Notes: generated by a model not told the origin, from the letters alone. A stretch of 64,000 nucleotides of DNA from Pseudoduganella violaceinigra DSM 15887 (GCF_000425385.1 NZ_KE384358.1:255623-319622); one strand, 5' to 3'; positions 1 through 8,122 are shown, numbered from the stretch's first letter. Numbers and translations: made by a program.

Positions 1-24
1 TTTTTATGCACTGCAGAATGTCTC

Positions 25-786
25 TTACTTCCAGCTCACCTTGCCCAGCCCGTCCACACTGACGTTGCGGTTGGTCGGCTTGCCGTACACGGTGACGGAG
101 CCCAGCCCGCTCAGGTTCAGGTTGGCATTGTTGGATGCGTTGATGGTCGCGTTGCCCAGGCCGCTCAATTCCAGGTTCACATCGTCGGCCTTGAACTGCT
201 GCGCATTCAAGCCGCCCAGCCCGCCCAGCGTCGCCGTCAGGTTCTTGCTGCGGCCGCCGATCGTGATATAGCCCGCGCCCTGCAGGTCGAGGTCGACGTT
301 TTCATTCTCCGTCACCCACACGTGCATGCTGCCGACGCCGCCCAGGTTGGCTTTCAGCTTCTTGTAATCGCACACCACTTTCATGCTGCCGGCCCCGTCC
401 AGTGTCAGGTCGATGTTTTCGCCGCTAAAGCCGCTCACCTCCGAGGTGCCGACGCCTTCCGACACCAGTTCGCGCAGCTGCGGCAGCACCAGCTCGACCC
501 GCACGGCGGAGCGGCTCAGTTTTACGCCGCGGCTTTCCGTGTCGAGGTAGAGCGTGTCGCCGGTCTGGACTGCCGTCACTTTGTTGACATAGCGCTTGTC
601 GGTGGTGATACTCAGCGTCGGCGTATCGCCGCGGCGCAGCTTGAGGTCGATCACGCCGTCGAGCTTGACGCGCACCACGCGGGCATCGATGACCCGGCTC
701 TCGGTGGTCGTGTCGTCGGCGCGGGCCAGGCCCAGGAACATACAGAATACGGTGAACAGCAAGCCGATCTGGAATGGTTTCTTCAT
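25..786 (-). CDS. Secreted DUF2807 (GIN-domain) protein
   Basis: This is a 253-residue exported protein of the DUF2807 family, which forms a beta-helix and sits in the periplasm or on the cell surface; its biochemical role is not established. The start MKKPFQ is chosen because AAGGA lies 6 nt upstream; the ATG just before it is only 3 nt away. A signal peptide precedes a cleavage site near ARA-DD. The body shows repeated turns of the form LGGVGS, LQGAGY, LGGLGG, LSGLGN and LSGLGS, typical of the family. The family assignment is firm; no function is inferred. Confidence 0.85.
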   Translation of the reverse strand: MKKPFQIGLLFTVFCMFLGLARADDTTTESRVIDARVVRVKLDGVIDLKLRRGDTPTLSITTDKRYVNKVTAVQTGDTLYLDTESRGVKLSRSAVRVELVLPQLRELVSEGVGTSEVSGFSGENIDLTLDGAGSMKVVCDYKKLKANLGGVGSMHVWVTENENVDLDLQGAGYITIGGRSKNLTATLGGLGGLNAQQFKADDVNLELSGLGNATINASNNANLNLSGLGSVTVYGKPTNRNVSVDGLGKVSWK

Positions 787-817
787 CATGGATCCTTGAT
801 AAGTCATCGGCGCATTA

Positions 818-952
818 TTACAGCTTGGCTGCGGCATGGACAAAAGGCAGCTCGGGCAGCACGCTGTTGGCCGCAGAAATTGCCAGATTGGCTGCGCCAA
901 GGACTAATAGGATGGCGACGAAGATGGCTTCCATATGTTGAGCGATTTTCAT
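818..952 (-). CDS. Small 44-residue membrane protein
   Basis: This short gene encodes MKIAQHMEAIFVAILLVLGA followed by 24 more residues. It starts with ATG preceded by GGGGAAGC at good spacing and ends with TAA. A single hydrophobic segment (about residues 9-29) suggests an inner-membrane or secreted peptide. I believe similar small proteins beginning MKI-QHMEAIF occur in Massilia relatives, but that is from memory. Its function is unknown. It is divergent from the dehydrogenase gene downstream and lies just upstream of the DUF2807 gene on the same strand. Confidence 0.6.
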   Translation of the reverse strand: MKIAQHMEAIFVAILLVLGAANLAISAANSVLPELPFVHAAAKL

Positions 953-1097
953 TTTGCTTCCCCCTGACATGACTGTTTTTCGATGGTTTCATCATATCGG
1001 CGGGCCCCGCCCCCGTCGCGCCCCATGCGACGAAATGCAAAAAACAGGGAACAGGCGGATAATTCCCCTGCCCTCCCGTCATTCCTAAGAGAAACTT

Positions 1098-2492
1098 ATG
1101 AATACACGACCTTCGACGCTGGCCCTTCTGGCGTTTGCCGCCACCCTGCTCTCCTCCACCGCCTTCAGTGCTCCGGCCGATCTGGCCGCCGCCCACAAGC
1201 TCTACCAGGCCAACTGTGCCGTATGTCATGGCAAGGACCTGGAAGGGGCCGCCGGTCCCAGCCTGGCCGACAATACCTGGCTGCACGGCCAGCCGACCAA
1301 GGTCAACCTGGCGCGCGTAATCGGCAAAGGCGTGCCGGACAAGGGGATGCCGGCCTGGGACAAGCAATTGAGCAGCATACAGATCAACCAGTTGGCCGAA
1401 TACCTGATGCCCGCCAACACCGCGGCCCGCCAGGCTGCCGCCGGCACGGCTGCCGCAAGCGGCCTGTCCTCGCTGAAACTGCCCAAGGGTTTCCAGATCG
1501 CCGTGTATGCCGACAAGGTGGACGGTGCGCGCGAACTGGCCGTCAGCGACAGCGGCCTGGTCTTTGTCGGTTCACAAAAGGCCGGCAAGGTCTATGCCCT
1601 GGTCGACGCCAACAAGGACGGCGTGGCCGAGAAAGTGGTGACCGTCGCCGAGGGCCTGAACAATCCCAACGGCGTGGCCCTGCTGAACGGCGCCCTGTAC
1701 GTGGGCGAAATCTCGCGCATCCTCAAATTCGACAACATCGAAAAGACTTACGCCAGCAAACCCGCCTACACGGTCATCAAGGACGACCTGCCCAAGGAAT
1801 CCTGGCATGGCGCGAAATACATCAAGGCCGGCCCGGACGGCAAACTCTACATTCCGATCGGTGCGCCCTGCAATGTTTGCGATAAAGAAAATGAAGCCTA
1901 TTCCAAGATCTGGCGCATGAACCCCGACGGCAGCAACTGGGAACTGTTCGCGCGCGGCGTGCGCAACACGGTCGGCTTCACCTGGCACCCGCTCACCAAG
2001 GAAATGTGGTTCACCGATAACGGCCGCGACGAGATGGGCGACAATATGCCGGCCTGCGAACTGAATGTGGCGCCCAAGCCGGGCATGCATTTCGGTTTCC
2101 CTTACTGCCACGGCGGCGTGTTGCCCGACCCGCAATTCGGCAAAGGCAAGAGCTGCGATGCTTATGTCGCGCCGGTCGCGGCGCTGGGACCGCACGTGGC
2201 CCCGCTCGGCTTGGCCTTCTACACCGGCACCCAGTTCCCGGAGCAGTACCGCAACCAGCTGCTGATCGCCGAACACGGCTCCTGGAACCGCAGCAGCAAG
2301 ATCGGCTACCAGGTGCGTCTGGTCACCCTCTACGGCAACAAGCTGGTCAGCGATACCGCCTTCATCGACGGCTTCCTGCAGAACGAAGAAGTCAGCGGCC
2401 GGCCGGTCGATGTGGCCGTCATGCCCGACGGCTCGATACTGGTTTCCGACGACCACGCGCACAAGGTGTATCGCGTGACCTACCGTCCCTGA
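1098..2492 (+). CDS. Secreted cytochrome c-sugar dehydrogenase fusion
   Basis: The 464-residue protein has a signal peptide (residues 1-25), an N-terminal class I cytochrome c domain with heme motif CAVCH at residues 40-44, and a long C-terminal beta-propeller of the soluble PQQ-dependent aldose/sorbosone dehydrogenase type (about residues 125-464; DNGRDEMGDN, HGSWNRS and VLVSDDH-type motifs are visible). It probably oxidises a sugar or aldehyde in the periplasm and passes electrons through its own heme to the respiratory chain. AGAGAAAC precedes the ATG. The substrate cannot be read from the sequence. Confidence 0.85.
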   Translation: MNTRPSTLALLAFAATLLSSTAFSAPADLAAAHKLYQANCAVCHGKDLEGAAGPSLADNTWLHGQPTKVNLARVIGKGVPDKGMPAWDKQLSSIQINQLAEYLMPANTAARQAAAGTAAASGLSSLKLPKGFQIAVYADKVDGARELAVSDSGLVFVGSQKAGKVYALVDANKDGVAEKVVTVAEGLNNPNGVALLNGALYVGEISRILKFDNIEKTYASKPAYTVIKDDLPKESWHGAKYIKAGPDGKLYIPIGAPCNVCDKENEAYSKIWRMNPDGSNWELFARGVRNTVGFTWHPLTKEMWFTDNGRDEMGDNMPACELNVAPKPGMHFGFPYCHGGVLPDPQFGKGKSCDAYVAPVAALGPHVAPLGLAFYTGTQFPEQYRNQLLIAEHGSWNRSSKIGYQVRLVTLYGNKLVSDTAFIDGFLQNEEVSGRPVDVAVMPDGSILVSDDHAHKVYRVTYRP

Positions 2493-2630
2493 GCGGGGAT
2501 ATGCGCAAGGTATCGGTGGCGGCGGAATCATCAAAATAATGGAATTCCGCCGGCGCGGACCAGGGCTATATTGAAAAGTGCCAGATAACAATTTCGAACT
2601 GGCACGCTTGGTCCACGAATGGAGGCAGTT

Positions 2631-3050
2631 ATGAAGCGATACTTCGCTGCCGCCGGGCTCTTTGTGCTTGCTGCCAGCGCAGCAGCACAAAGCGGCACCG
2701 GCGCTGACCAATCGGTGGTTGTGCCCGCGCAAAAGCAAATGCAAATGCAATTGGAACGCAAGCCCATCTCACCGCAAGAGTTCTACACATATCAGGGCTC
2801 CTACGCCCTGTCCAACGGCCAGACCCTCACCTTGACGCGCGGCGCAGTCCACCTCTACGCGCAAGTTGGCCGTCAACAAAGGCAGGAAATCCTGTGGCAC
2901 GGCGACGGTAAATTCAGTACCGCCGACGGCAGCCTTGACATGCGCATCGTCTGGATCGATGACGATACCGCCACAGGTGAACTGAACTACTTGCCCCGCA
3001 TGTCCGGCCTGGAGCCCGTTCATGCCACCCTCTCTATAGCATCACGCTGA
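2631..3050 (+). CDS. Secreted protein, tandem family copy 1
   Basis: The 139-residue exported protein starts at MKRYFAAAG, with GGAGG 5 nt upstream; an in-frame ATG 12 nt earlier overlaps that ribosome site and is rejected. After a signal peptide ending near AAA-QS come a conserved PAQK segment, a block like YQGSYALSNGQTLTLTRG and a C-terminal half with KFSTADGS. It is the first of three complete paralogs in a row, with a truncated fourth. I do not recognise the domain by name; beta-rich secreted proteins of this size often bind ligands, but no function is claimed. Confidence 0.75.
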   Translation: MKRYFAAAGLFVLAASAAAQSGTGADQSVVVPAQKQMQMQLERKPISPQEFYTYQGSYALSNGQTLTLTRGAVHLYAQVGRQQRQEILWHGDGKFSTADGSLDMRIVWIDDDTATGELNYLPRMSGLEPVHATLSIASR

Positions 3051-3180
3051 ATGCGATCGGCAGCCTGCGCCCCCGGCTCACAGCGGGCGGCGATAGGACT
3101 GGCAGCCCGGAGGCTCGGGCATTATATTGAAAGAGCCAGGCAATTCCAGAGACCTGGCCATCCCTGAAATGGAGGCAATC

Positions 3181-3591
3181 ATGAAACGGTTGGTGGCTGT
3201 CGGCAGCCTGCTTGCGTTCGCCCTTACGGCATTCGCACAAAGCACCGACGAACAAAAAGTGCTGATCCCGGCCCTGAAACAGGTTCACAGAACGTATATG
3301 TCGCCGGACGAATTCGCCAAATACAAAGGTGCTTACGACCTTTCCAATGGCAAGACCCTCTACCTGGTACGCAGGGCAACGCGACTGTTTGCCAGGGTCG
3401 ACGAACAATCCGAGCATGAAATCACCAGCGCCGGGACCGACAAGTTCCAGGCCCTGGACGGCAAAATGGTGATGGAGCTCGCGTTTGCCCAGGATGATTC
3501 CGTAAGTGGCCAATTGAGCTATGTAGACGAAATGCCCGCCGTTGCAGGTTTAGCGCCACAACTCGTCACTATTCAGTTCGCAGCCCGCTAA
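3181..3591 (+). CDS. Secreted protein, tandem family copy 2
   Basis: This is a 136-residue paralog of the genes on both sides. It starts at MKRLVAVGS with GGAGG upstream; the 60 bases before it resemble those before copy 1 (both contain ATATTGAAA and end in ATGGAGGCA), so the promoter or leader was duplicated with the gene. It has a signal peptide, then the family blocks YKGAYDLSNGKTLYLVRRA and KFQALDGKMV. It ends 16 nt before copy 3. Function unknown. Confidence 0.75.
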   Translation: MKRLVAVGSLLAFALTAFAQSTDEQKVLIPALKQVHRTYMSPDEFAKYKGAYDLSNGKTLYLVRRATRLFARVDEQSEHEITSAGTDKFQALDGKMVMELAFAQDDSVSGQLSYVDEMPAVAGLAPQLVTIQFAAR

Positions 3592-3607
3592 ATTAGGGGA
3601 GGCTATC

Positions 3608-4012
3608 GTGAAACGGCTATTGCTTGCCTGCGGTTTGGGCATATTCGCAATCAGCATTTCCGCGCACAGCCAAACTCCGGTCGAAACCGTCGTGGTGCCG
3701 GCCCAGAAGGACGTCAATCCCCTGTACCTTGGGAACGACGAGATCCTTGAATTCGTTGGCGACTACCAGCTCGCCAATGGTATGACGCTGCTCCTCTCCA
3801 AACAGGGGAGCAGGATGTTCGGCCAGGTCGGCTCATTGCCCCGGCATGAGCTGATCTCCACCGGCCTGCGCAAATTTGACGCCGTGGACGGCAAGCTTTC
3901 GGTCCACATCAAATACACGTGGGATGGCCAGATCACCGGCAAGGTAGCCTATGTCGCTAGCAGTCGCAGTACTGGCGCCTTGCCGGTGCTGGTGGAATTT
4001 GCATTACGCTAG
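3608..4012 (+). CDS. Secreted protein, tandem family copy 3
   Basis: The 134-residue third paralog uses a GTG start preceded by GGGGAGG. It has a signal peptide ending near SAHS-Q, the PAQK motif, FVGDYQLANGMTLLLSKQG and KFDAVDGKLS. With only 16 nt after copy 2 and 12 nt before the headless copy 4, copies 2 to 4 probably form one transcript. Function unknown. Confidence 0.75.
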   Translation: MKRLLLACGLGIFAISISAHSQTPVETVVVPAQKDVNPLYLGNDEILEFVGDYQLANGMTLLLSKQGSRMFGQVGSLPRHELISTGLRKFDAVDGKLSVHIKYTWDGQITGKVAYVASSRSTGALPVLVEFALR

Positions 4013-4024
4013 GAAAGGTCCGCC

Positions 4025-4198
4025 ATGAAAATTGAAAGAGAAATCGTGGCAACGGGCGAGAACATGTTCGAGTCGGTCGACAAGACCATGCTGGTGAACA
4101 TCGTCATCTCGAGCCAGGGCTATGTCAGCGGAAGCATCGCTTACCATGATGAGGATATGCCGGACCAGATGGCATACGCCTCCCTAATGACGCGCTAG
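4025..4198 (+). CDS. Headless fourth copy of the tandem family
   Basis: This 57-residue gene starts with ATG (GGAAAGG upstream) and matches only the C-terminal half of the preceding paralogs: EREIVATGENMFESVD aligns with HEITSAGTDKFQALD and HELISTGLRKFDAVD. The signal peptide and N-terminal half are missing, so the product would stay in the cytoplasm. It has a proper ribosome site and no internal stop, so it may still be translated. It could be a decaying duplicate or a reused half-domain. It ends just before a strong terminator. Confidence 0.6.
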   Translation: MKIEREIVATGENMFESVDKTMLVNIVISSQGYVSGSIAYHDEDMPDQMAYASLMTR

Positions 4199-4213
4199 CC
4201 GCGGGCACGTCTG

Positions 4214-4249
4214 GGCCGCCAGCCATGTGTAAGCTGGCGGCCTCTTTTT
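4214..4249 (+). terminator. Rho-independent terminator of the tandem array
   Basis: A perfect 10-bp stem (GGCCGCCAGC / GCTGGCGGCC) with a 9-nt loop is followed by TCTTTTT. It ends the plus-strand paralog array. The convergent YCII-domain gene ends within the T tract, so the stem may also act for that strand. Confidence 0.85.
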
Positions 4250-4706
4250 ACGGGCGCAGAAGCGGCTTGGTGATCTGGGAATGGACCAGGTTCACCATCA
4301 TCAGGCCCGCCGAACCGAAATGAGTGTGGTATTCCGCCACCATTTCGCCTTTGATGATGACAGGGTCGGTGGCGACCAGCGCTTTCGCCTCCTCAATACT
4401 ATCGACAGCGAAGATGAAAATGCCGCGCGCGCCGTCCACGCCATCCAATGGGCCGGCATAGGCAAGCTTGCGCTCATTGGCCAGGCGCTGGATATTCGCC
4501 ATATGCCCATTGAACATCTCGGTGCGCTCGGTCCCGGCAGGTACTTTGTTCGGGCCGGTGCGCAGCACCACGAATACGTAGCGGCGCATGCCATTCTCAT
4601 TGCCGCCCAGTGACTTCGCCAGCTCCGCATCATATGCGGGCGGCGTTTGCGCCTGCGCAGATAGCGCCAGCGCCGCAAGAAGGATCGCGCCCCACATGGT
4701 CTTCAT
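4248..4706 (-). CDS. Secreted YCII-domain protein
   Basis: The 152-residue protein starts MKTMWGAILLAALALSAQAQ, a clear signal peptide, with GAGGG upstream. The mature part is a YCII-related domain (FVVLRTGPNK, GPLDG, GIFIFAV and a C-terminal DP..KGEMV block), a fold related to muconolactone isomerase and usually of unknown substrate. Its ATG overlaps the stop of the membrane protein gene upstream (ATGA), so translation is probably coupled. Confidence 0.75.
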   Translation of the reverse strand: MKTMWGAILLAALALSAQAQTPPAYDAELAKSLGGNENGMRRYVFVVLRTGPNKVPAGTERTEMFNGHMANIQRLANERKLAYAGPLDGVDGARGIFIFAVDSIEEAKALVATDPVIIKGEMVAEYHTHFGSAGLMMVNLVHSQITKPLLRP

Positions 4707-4936
4707 GGATTTTCCCTCATCTCGGGCGTATCTTTGCACAGAGCGCAGTGCTGCCCTCTTCGCGCCTGCCGGTACCGTGCCAACGTAAACACTGCCGCAC
4801 TAATCACTGCCCATATTGCACCCTGCATGGCCGAGTACTCAAAGTCATGCCCCTTCAACATCTGCGCCGCACAGATGATCGCAAAAGCGCCGGCCAGCAC
4901 GGCCAGGAAACGCTTGATCCAGAATGCAGTCCCCAT
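4703..4936 (-). CDS. Small two-helix membrane protein
   Basis: The 77-residue protein has hydrophobic segments at about residues 8-26 and 39-54 and a basic, cysteine-containing tail (GQHCALCKD). GGAGGGGGGG lies before the ATG. It overlaps the secreted YCII gene by 4 nt and is probably its operon partner. No family recognised. Confidence 0.6.
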   Translation of the reverse strand: MGTAFWIKRFLAVLAGAFAIICAAQMLKGHDFEYSAMQGAIWAVISAAVFTLARYRQARRGQHCALCKDTPEMRENP

Positions 4937-4964
4937 TTCGCCCCCCCTCCAGTGTTCTTCGCAA

Positions 4965-5501
4965 TCATAACCGCATACCGAGCCAGATCACTGATTCAGT
5001 GGAAACCGCCACCACTGGATCGAGCAGCGCGGGCCAGAACCGCCCTTTCGACAGGTGGGCTAGCGAACGGTCATGGTGCTCCTGCTCATCCACCACAATC
5101 CGTGACACCGCCGCTGCCGCGGCAGGGTCGGTATCCTCCAGCACCTGCAACTGCCCACGCAAGTGCGCCAACACTACCCGCTCCACTGCCGCTGTTGTGG
5201 CGGCGATGGCCTTACGTCCAAAAAGGCCAGTGATGACCCCAAGCGTATAGCCGCCAATTCCACACAGGACAAAGCTTCGGCAACGCCGGACGCCTCTCCG
5301 CTCAAGTTCGGCAGCGAAAATCTCGCGATGGGATTCTTCATGAGCTTTGAATTCGCGCAACTCACCCACCATGCCAGGCGCAGTCAACCGCGCAAACAAG
5401 AGCTGTCCCGCATAAATATGCACGGCGCCGTTCTCGCCAGCGTGATTCACCTTCAATACACGCTCAGCAAAAGTGCGCGCAGCAGCATACCTAATAGTCA
5501 T
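4965..5501 (-). CDS. COQ7-like di-iron hydroxylase
   Basis: The 178-residue protein resembles demethoxyubiquinone hydroxylase (COQ7), a membrane-associated carboxylate-bridged di-iron enzyme that hydroxylates the quinone ring. Candidate ligands include Glu23 in VNHAGENGA, Glu55/His58 in HEESHRE, a Glu in AAVERVV and the Glu/His of DEQEHHD. It overlaps the SRPBCC gene upstream by 4 nt. Because the SRPBCC fold is shared by COQ10 lipid carriers, the pair may act on quinones. This could be a paralog of the housekeeping enzyme; its location among accessory genes suggests that. Confidence 0.75.
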   Translation of the reverse strand: MTIRYAAARTFAERVLKVNHAGENGAVHIYAGQLLFARLTAPGMVGELREFKAHEESHREIFAAELERRGVRRCRSFVLCGIGGYTLGVITGLFGRKAIAATTAAVERVVLAHLRGQLQVLEDTDPAAAAAVSRIVVDEQEHHDRSLAHLSKGRFWPALLDPVVAVSTESVIWLGMRL

Positions 5502-5947
5502 GGTCTTTCCACCGCCGCCTTGATATCGGCAAGATCCTGCATGATTGCCTTCCTGATCGCGCCCTTGAAAAATAGCGCCATTGGAATGGCCTGAAGCCTT
5601 GCAGCCAAGGTCTGCGGCAGGGAATCGTGCGAACTGCTTACGCGAGTGCCGCCACTGCCCTCCTCCAATCGGATGGTGGTCAGGAAAACGAAGCCCTTGT
5701 CTTCTGCCCTGGTCCTATAGAACTCGTTCTCGGCCGCCTCGGTAACCCACTTTTCCACAGTGGCAGGCTCGCCAAACAGAATGCGTGTCTCGCGCCAGCG
5801 AAGACCAACCAGTCCAGTTGGCGGCTTCTCAATGATTTCGATTTTCTCGATACCGCTGACGATTTGCGCGGCATGCTCGATATCGGCGACAGCGGCCCAG
5901 GTCTCCGCTTTTGTTCCATTAATTGTCAGCTGCGCTTCGACAAGCAT
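5498..5947 (-). CDS. SRPBCC (START-like) ligand-binding protein
   Basis: The 149-residue soluble protein begins with the usual SRPBCC pattern (INGTKAETWAAVADIEHAAQ) and continues with a WRETR strand and a long C-terminal helix (KGAIRKAIMQDLADIKAAV). Such proteins bind hydrophobic ligands in a deep cavity. Its stop overlaps the start of the COQ7-like gene, indicating translational coupling. Confidence 0.75.
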   Translation of the reverse strand: MLVEAQLTINGTKAETWAAVADIEHAAQIVSGIEKIEIIEKPPTGLVGLRWRETRILFGEPATVEKWVTEAAENEFYRTRAEDKGFVFLTTIRLEEGSGGTRVSSSHDSLPQTLAARLQAIPMALFFKGAIRKAIMQDLADIKAAVERP

Positions 5948-5956
5948 CAGGTCACC

Positions 5957-6451
5957 TTATGGCTGGCGCGCGTTATGTTCTTGCATAGCCTGCTCCCTAA
6001 TGCGACCGTGTGCGTCCGCTGGTCCGCGTTGAAGCTGGCAATGCAATTGGCCCATCAGGCTTTGATAGACCGCCATCGAAAACACCTTGAGGTTTGTGGC
6101 TGCAAACTGTCCGCCCAGTGAGGGGTGTAGCTTCCACCCAAGGCACTCGTCCTGCCCGGGTTGGATACCGTTTCCGGCTCCGATTTCGAACCAGCCAGAA
6201 AGGAATGTCTCTTCGATCCACTCCTGCGACTTGTTCAGGCGATTGAATTCACCGGAATCTTCGGCAATTTTCGTGTACGCCCCCTCGAGCATGGAAAGCA
6301 ACCACAGGCTTCCGTCAGAGGCGCCGAAAACCCAGTCCCCCATCGCGGTAAGGAACAATGGCGTTTCAGTCGCCGGCACAAGCCATTGCCATTCTCCCAG
6401 GAGCGCACGGGCATCAAGCTGTTCGGCATTTACAAAGAATGGGCGATGCAT
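5957..6451 (-). CDS. DUF1851 / Tdi1-like immunity protein
   Basis: The 164-residue protein carries the C-terminal signature of DUF1851, the domain of type VI immunity protein Tdi1: ECLGWKLHPSLGGQFAATN followed by a YQSLMGQL block. The N-terminal part (FGASDGSLWLLSMLEG, W-x-E-E-TFLSGWFE) also fits. Such proteins neutralise a cognate toxin in the cytoplasm. No toxin gene is adjacent, so it may be an orphan immunity gene. GGGAGA precedes the ATG by 9 nt. Confidence 0.7.
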   Translation of the reverse strand: MHRPFFVNAEQLDARALLGEWQWLVPATETPLFLTAMGDWVFGASDGSLWLLSMLEGAYTKIAEDSGEFNRLNKSQEWIEETFLSGWFEIGAGNGIQPGQDECLGWKLHPSLGGQFAATNLKVFSMAVYQSLMGQLHCQLQRGPADAHGRIREQAMQEHNARQP

Positions 6452-6455
6452 AAAC

Positions 6456-6956
6456 TCATTTCTCCCATGGCAGCATGAGTGTGATCAGCGCGAGCCCCTG
6501 GTCGTCGAACTCATAGTGATGCCAGACATTTTCCAGCTCCAGGCGAATCCAGGCCTTTCCTTCCCTCGGCTCAGAAGTCTTGATCCTCAACTCCCTGGCG
6601 GCCGATTGCGCCATCTCAAATGACGCGTAGACCGGGACGCCAACCGAGCCCGAATCTATCTGCGTGAAGCCATGGCGAGGCTGCATATAGCACCAAATAG
6701 TCTCAAGCACCTGGGTCTCATTAAAGCGCAATTCAAAACCGGTCGACTTCGATGAGGAACTATAGCTATCGGGAGTATTTTCATGCAGGCGGTCAAAGTC
6801 ATACACCACCTGCATGTCCAGACTATCCAGCAGCTCGATGACTTCATCGCTTTTCAAATTCAGACCAAGGTAATTTGCAAGAATCATTGTCGAACTCGAG
6901 CTAAGGTTAATGTCTTTCCCGATTGCGAGGATTCGTTCAATACGACTCGCCTTCAT
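6456..6956 (-). CDS. Hypothetical, immunity-like protein
   Basis: The product, about 166 residues from MKASRIERIL, is soluble and acidic, with an N-terminal helical part (SDEVIELLDSLDMQVVYD) and a beta-rich C-terminus (ELENVWHHYEFDDQGLALIT). No family is recognised. The ATG overlaps the upstream gene by 20 nt and has a weak ribosome site; an in-frame TTG 21 nt earlier is the alternative start. The context among immunity-like genes makes an immunity role plausible but unproven. Confidence 0.55.
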   Translation of the reverse strand: MKASRIERILAIGKDINLSSSSTMILANYLGLNLKSDEVIELLDSLDMQVVYDFDRLHENTPDSYSSSSKSTGFELRFNETQVLETIWCYMQPRHGFTQIDSGSVGVPVYASFEMAQSAARELRIKTSEPREGKAWIRLELENVWHHYEFDDQGLALITLMLPWEK

Positions 6957-7278
6957 CCCCAACGACCCGGGCACCAAGCATTGCGGCCAGCGCCTTCATC
7001 TTGTTGATGACATCCTCACTTGGATTCTTGACCGTGACCTTGCCACGCGAGTAGTAGAAATAATGCTTCGAATTGGAATTGGGATCAATCCAGGATGCCA
7101 TGAAGGGATTGCGCACCTCGATAGTTTCATGCGTAAGAGGGTTCTCCGCAGTTGCTACCGCATCCATCCGCATTTGACCATCAGCCGCGACGGCAGCCGT
7201 CCACTCGGCTTCAGTGATCGGATTCTGCGAACTTCGCGACCATTCAGCCGCCTTCGTTATGTGTAGTTCGTAAGCCAT
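6937..7278 (-). CDS. Small conserved protein of toxin-immunity loci
   Basis: The 113-residue protein starts at MAYELHITKAAEW (GGAG upstream). The pattern MAYELHIT-x-A-x-W, then an EAEW segment, KVTVKNPSEDVINKMKALA and a terminal GARVVGDEGE-x-Y is one I associate with a widespread uncharacterised family found near polymorphic toxins. It probably acts in the cytoplasm. It lies 18 nt after a secreted-protein gene and overlaps the next gene. Confidence 0.6.
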   Translation of the reverse strand: MAYELHITKAAEWSRSSQNPITEAEWTAAVAADGQMRMDAVATAENPLTHETIEVRNPFMASWIDPNSNSKHYFYYSRGKVTVKNPSEDVINKMKALAAMLGARVVGDEGESY

Positions 7279-7296
7279 CGAGGTCTCCGGGATCAT

Positions 7297-7602
7297 TTAC
7301 CAATCGTGCGCTTTCTGAAGCGCTTTTTTTACCGCGGCATTACCCTTGTGGCGCTTGTTCAGCGCAGCTTCATCGGCATCGAGCCTGCCGCAGCGATACT
7401 GTTTTCCTGTCTCGGCAAGTTCGCGAGCTCGTTCATCGTCGTAGGGCTCTTCTCCACCCAAGTGCGTACAAATGGCAATTCGCTCAACCAGGGCGGCGAC
7501 ATCTTTTGGCTGCCCTTTCTTCAACTCGGCGAAGGGATCGTCTTCGGCATGCCCGACAGACGCAAAAAGAACCAGGAAAAGTGGCAATAACAAACGATTC
7601 AT
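7297..7602 (-). CDS. Small secreted protein with EEPYD motif
   Basis: The 101-residue protein has a signal peptide (MNRLLLPLFLVLFASVGHA) and a compact mature domain with ICTHLGGEEPYDDERARE and two cysteines. The HxGGEEPYD motif recurs in periplasmic proteins encoded near toxin-immunity genes, in my recollection; no biochemical function is known to me. It stands 18 nt upstream of the next gene and is probably co-transcribed. Confidence 0.6.
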   Translation of the reverse strand: MNRLLLPLFLVLFASVGHAEDDPFAELKKGQPKDVAALVERIAICTHLGGEEPYDDERARELAETGKQYRCGRLDADEAALNKRHKGNAAVKKALQKAHDW

Positions 7603-7619
7603 TCGAACTCCTTTTTAAA

Positions 7620-8018
7620 TCAGGCGTCAATCGACGTTTTAAGGGAAGCCGCGGGCGCCTCTTTGCGCTCGAAGACACGGAAAGCCCCGCCGCCGACTTC
7701 CTTGAAGTTCTCCACGTCGTCGTCTGCTTCGCTTTGCTTGGTTCGCGAAAGATCAGTAGCGCTGAGCCAGAGGCGAACAGTGTCCGACGCCGCCCGCTCA
7801 AGTATCAGAACCTCCAGCCCCATGGTATCGGTCGTCTTCGACGGCGACTTGAACGCCATTAGTTTGGAACCATCGGCCGTTTCAAATTCGCCCCGATCAA
7901 CCGCCCCGGATGGTATCGCGGCGGCCACCGCTTGCAGTTCGCTCCCGAAAGTTCCGTGGTACATCGCGACAAAATACTTATGCTGGTTCGTCAGTTCATT
8001 CAGTGAGTCGTTTGGCAT
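7620..8018 (-). CDS. Hypothetical soluble protein
   Basis: From MPNDSLNELTNQ this is a 132-residue protein with no signal peptide or membrane segment. The ATG lacks a good ribosome site; a TTG 42 nt upstream in frame is the alternative. It is the most upstream gene of the run 7620-4248. No domain recognised. Confidence 0.5.
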   Translation of the reverse strand: MPNDSLNELTNQHKYFVAMYHGTFGSELQAVAAAIPSGAVDRGEFETADGSKLMAFKSPSKTTDTMGLEVLILERAASDTVRLWLSATDLSRTKQSEADDDVENFKEVGGGAFRVFERKEAPAASLKTSIDA

Positions 8019-8122
8019 GGCTAAAACAGGGTTGAAAGTGGTGAAGTTAATTTTTTGCAAATCTTAACATTATCAACCCACTTTGCAGCGGACGCTAATC
8101 CCTGACGCCGGTCACCTCGAGC

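Noticed and set aside
983..1885. Plus-strand frame of 300 codons overlapping the dehydrogenase gene
   Set aside because: It is in the +1 frame of the dehydrogenase, Arg/Gly/Gln-rich and without motifs.
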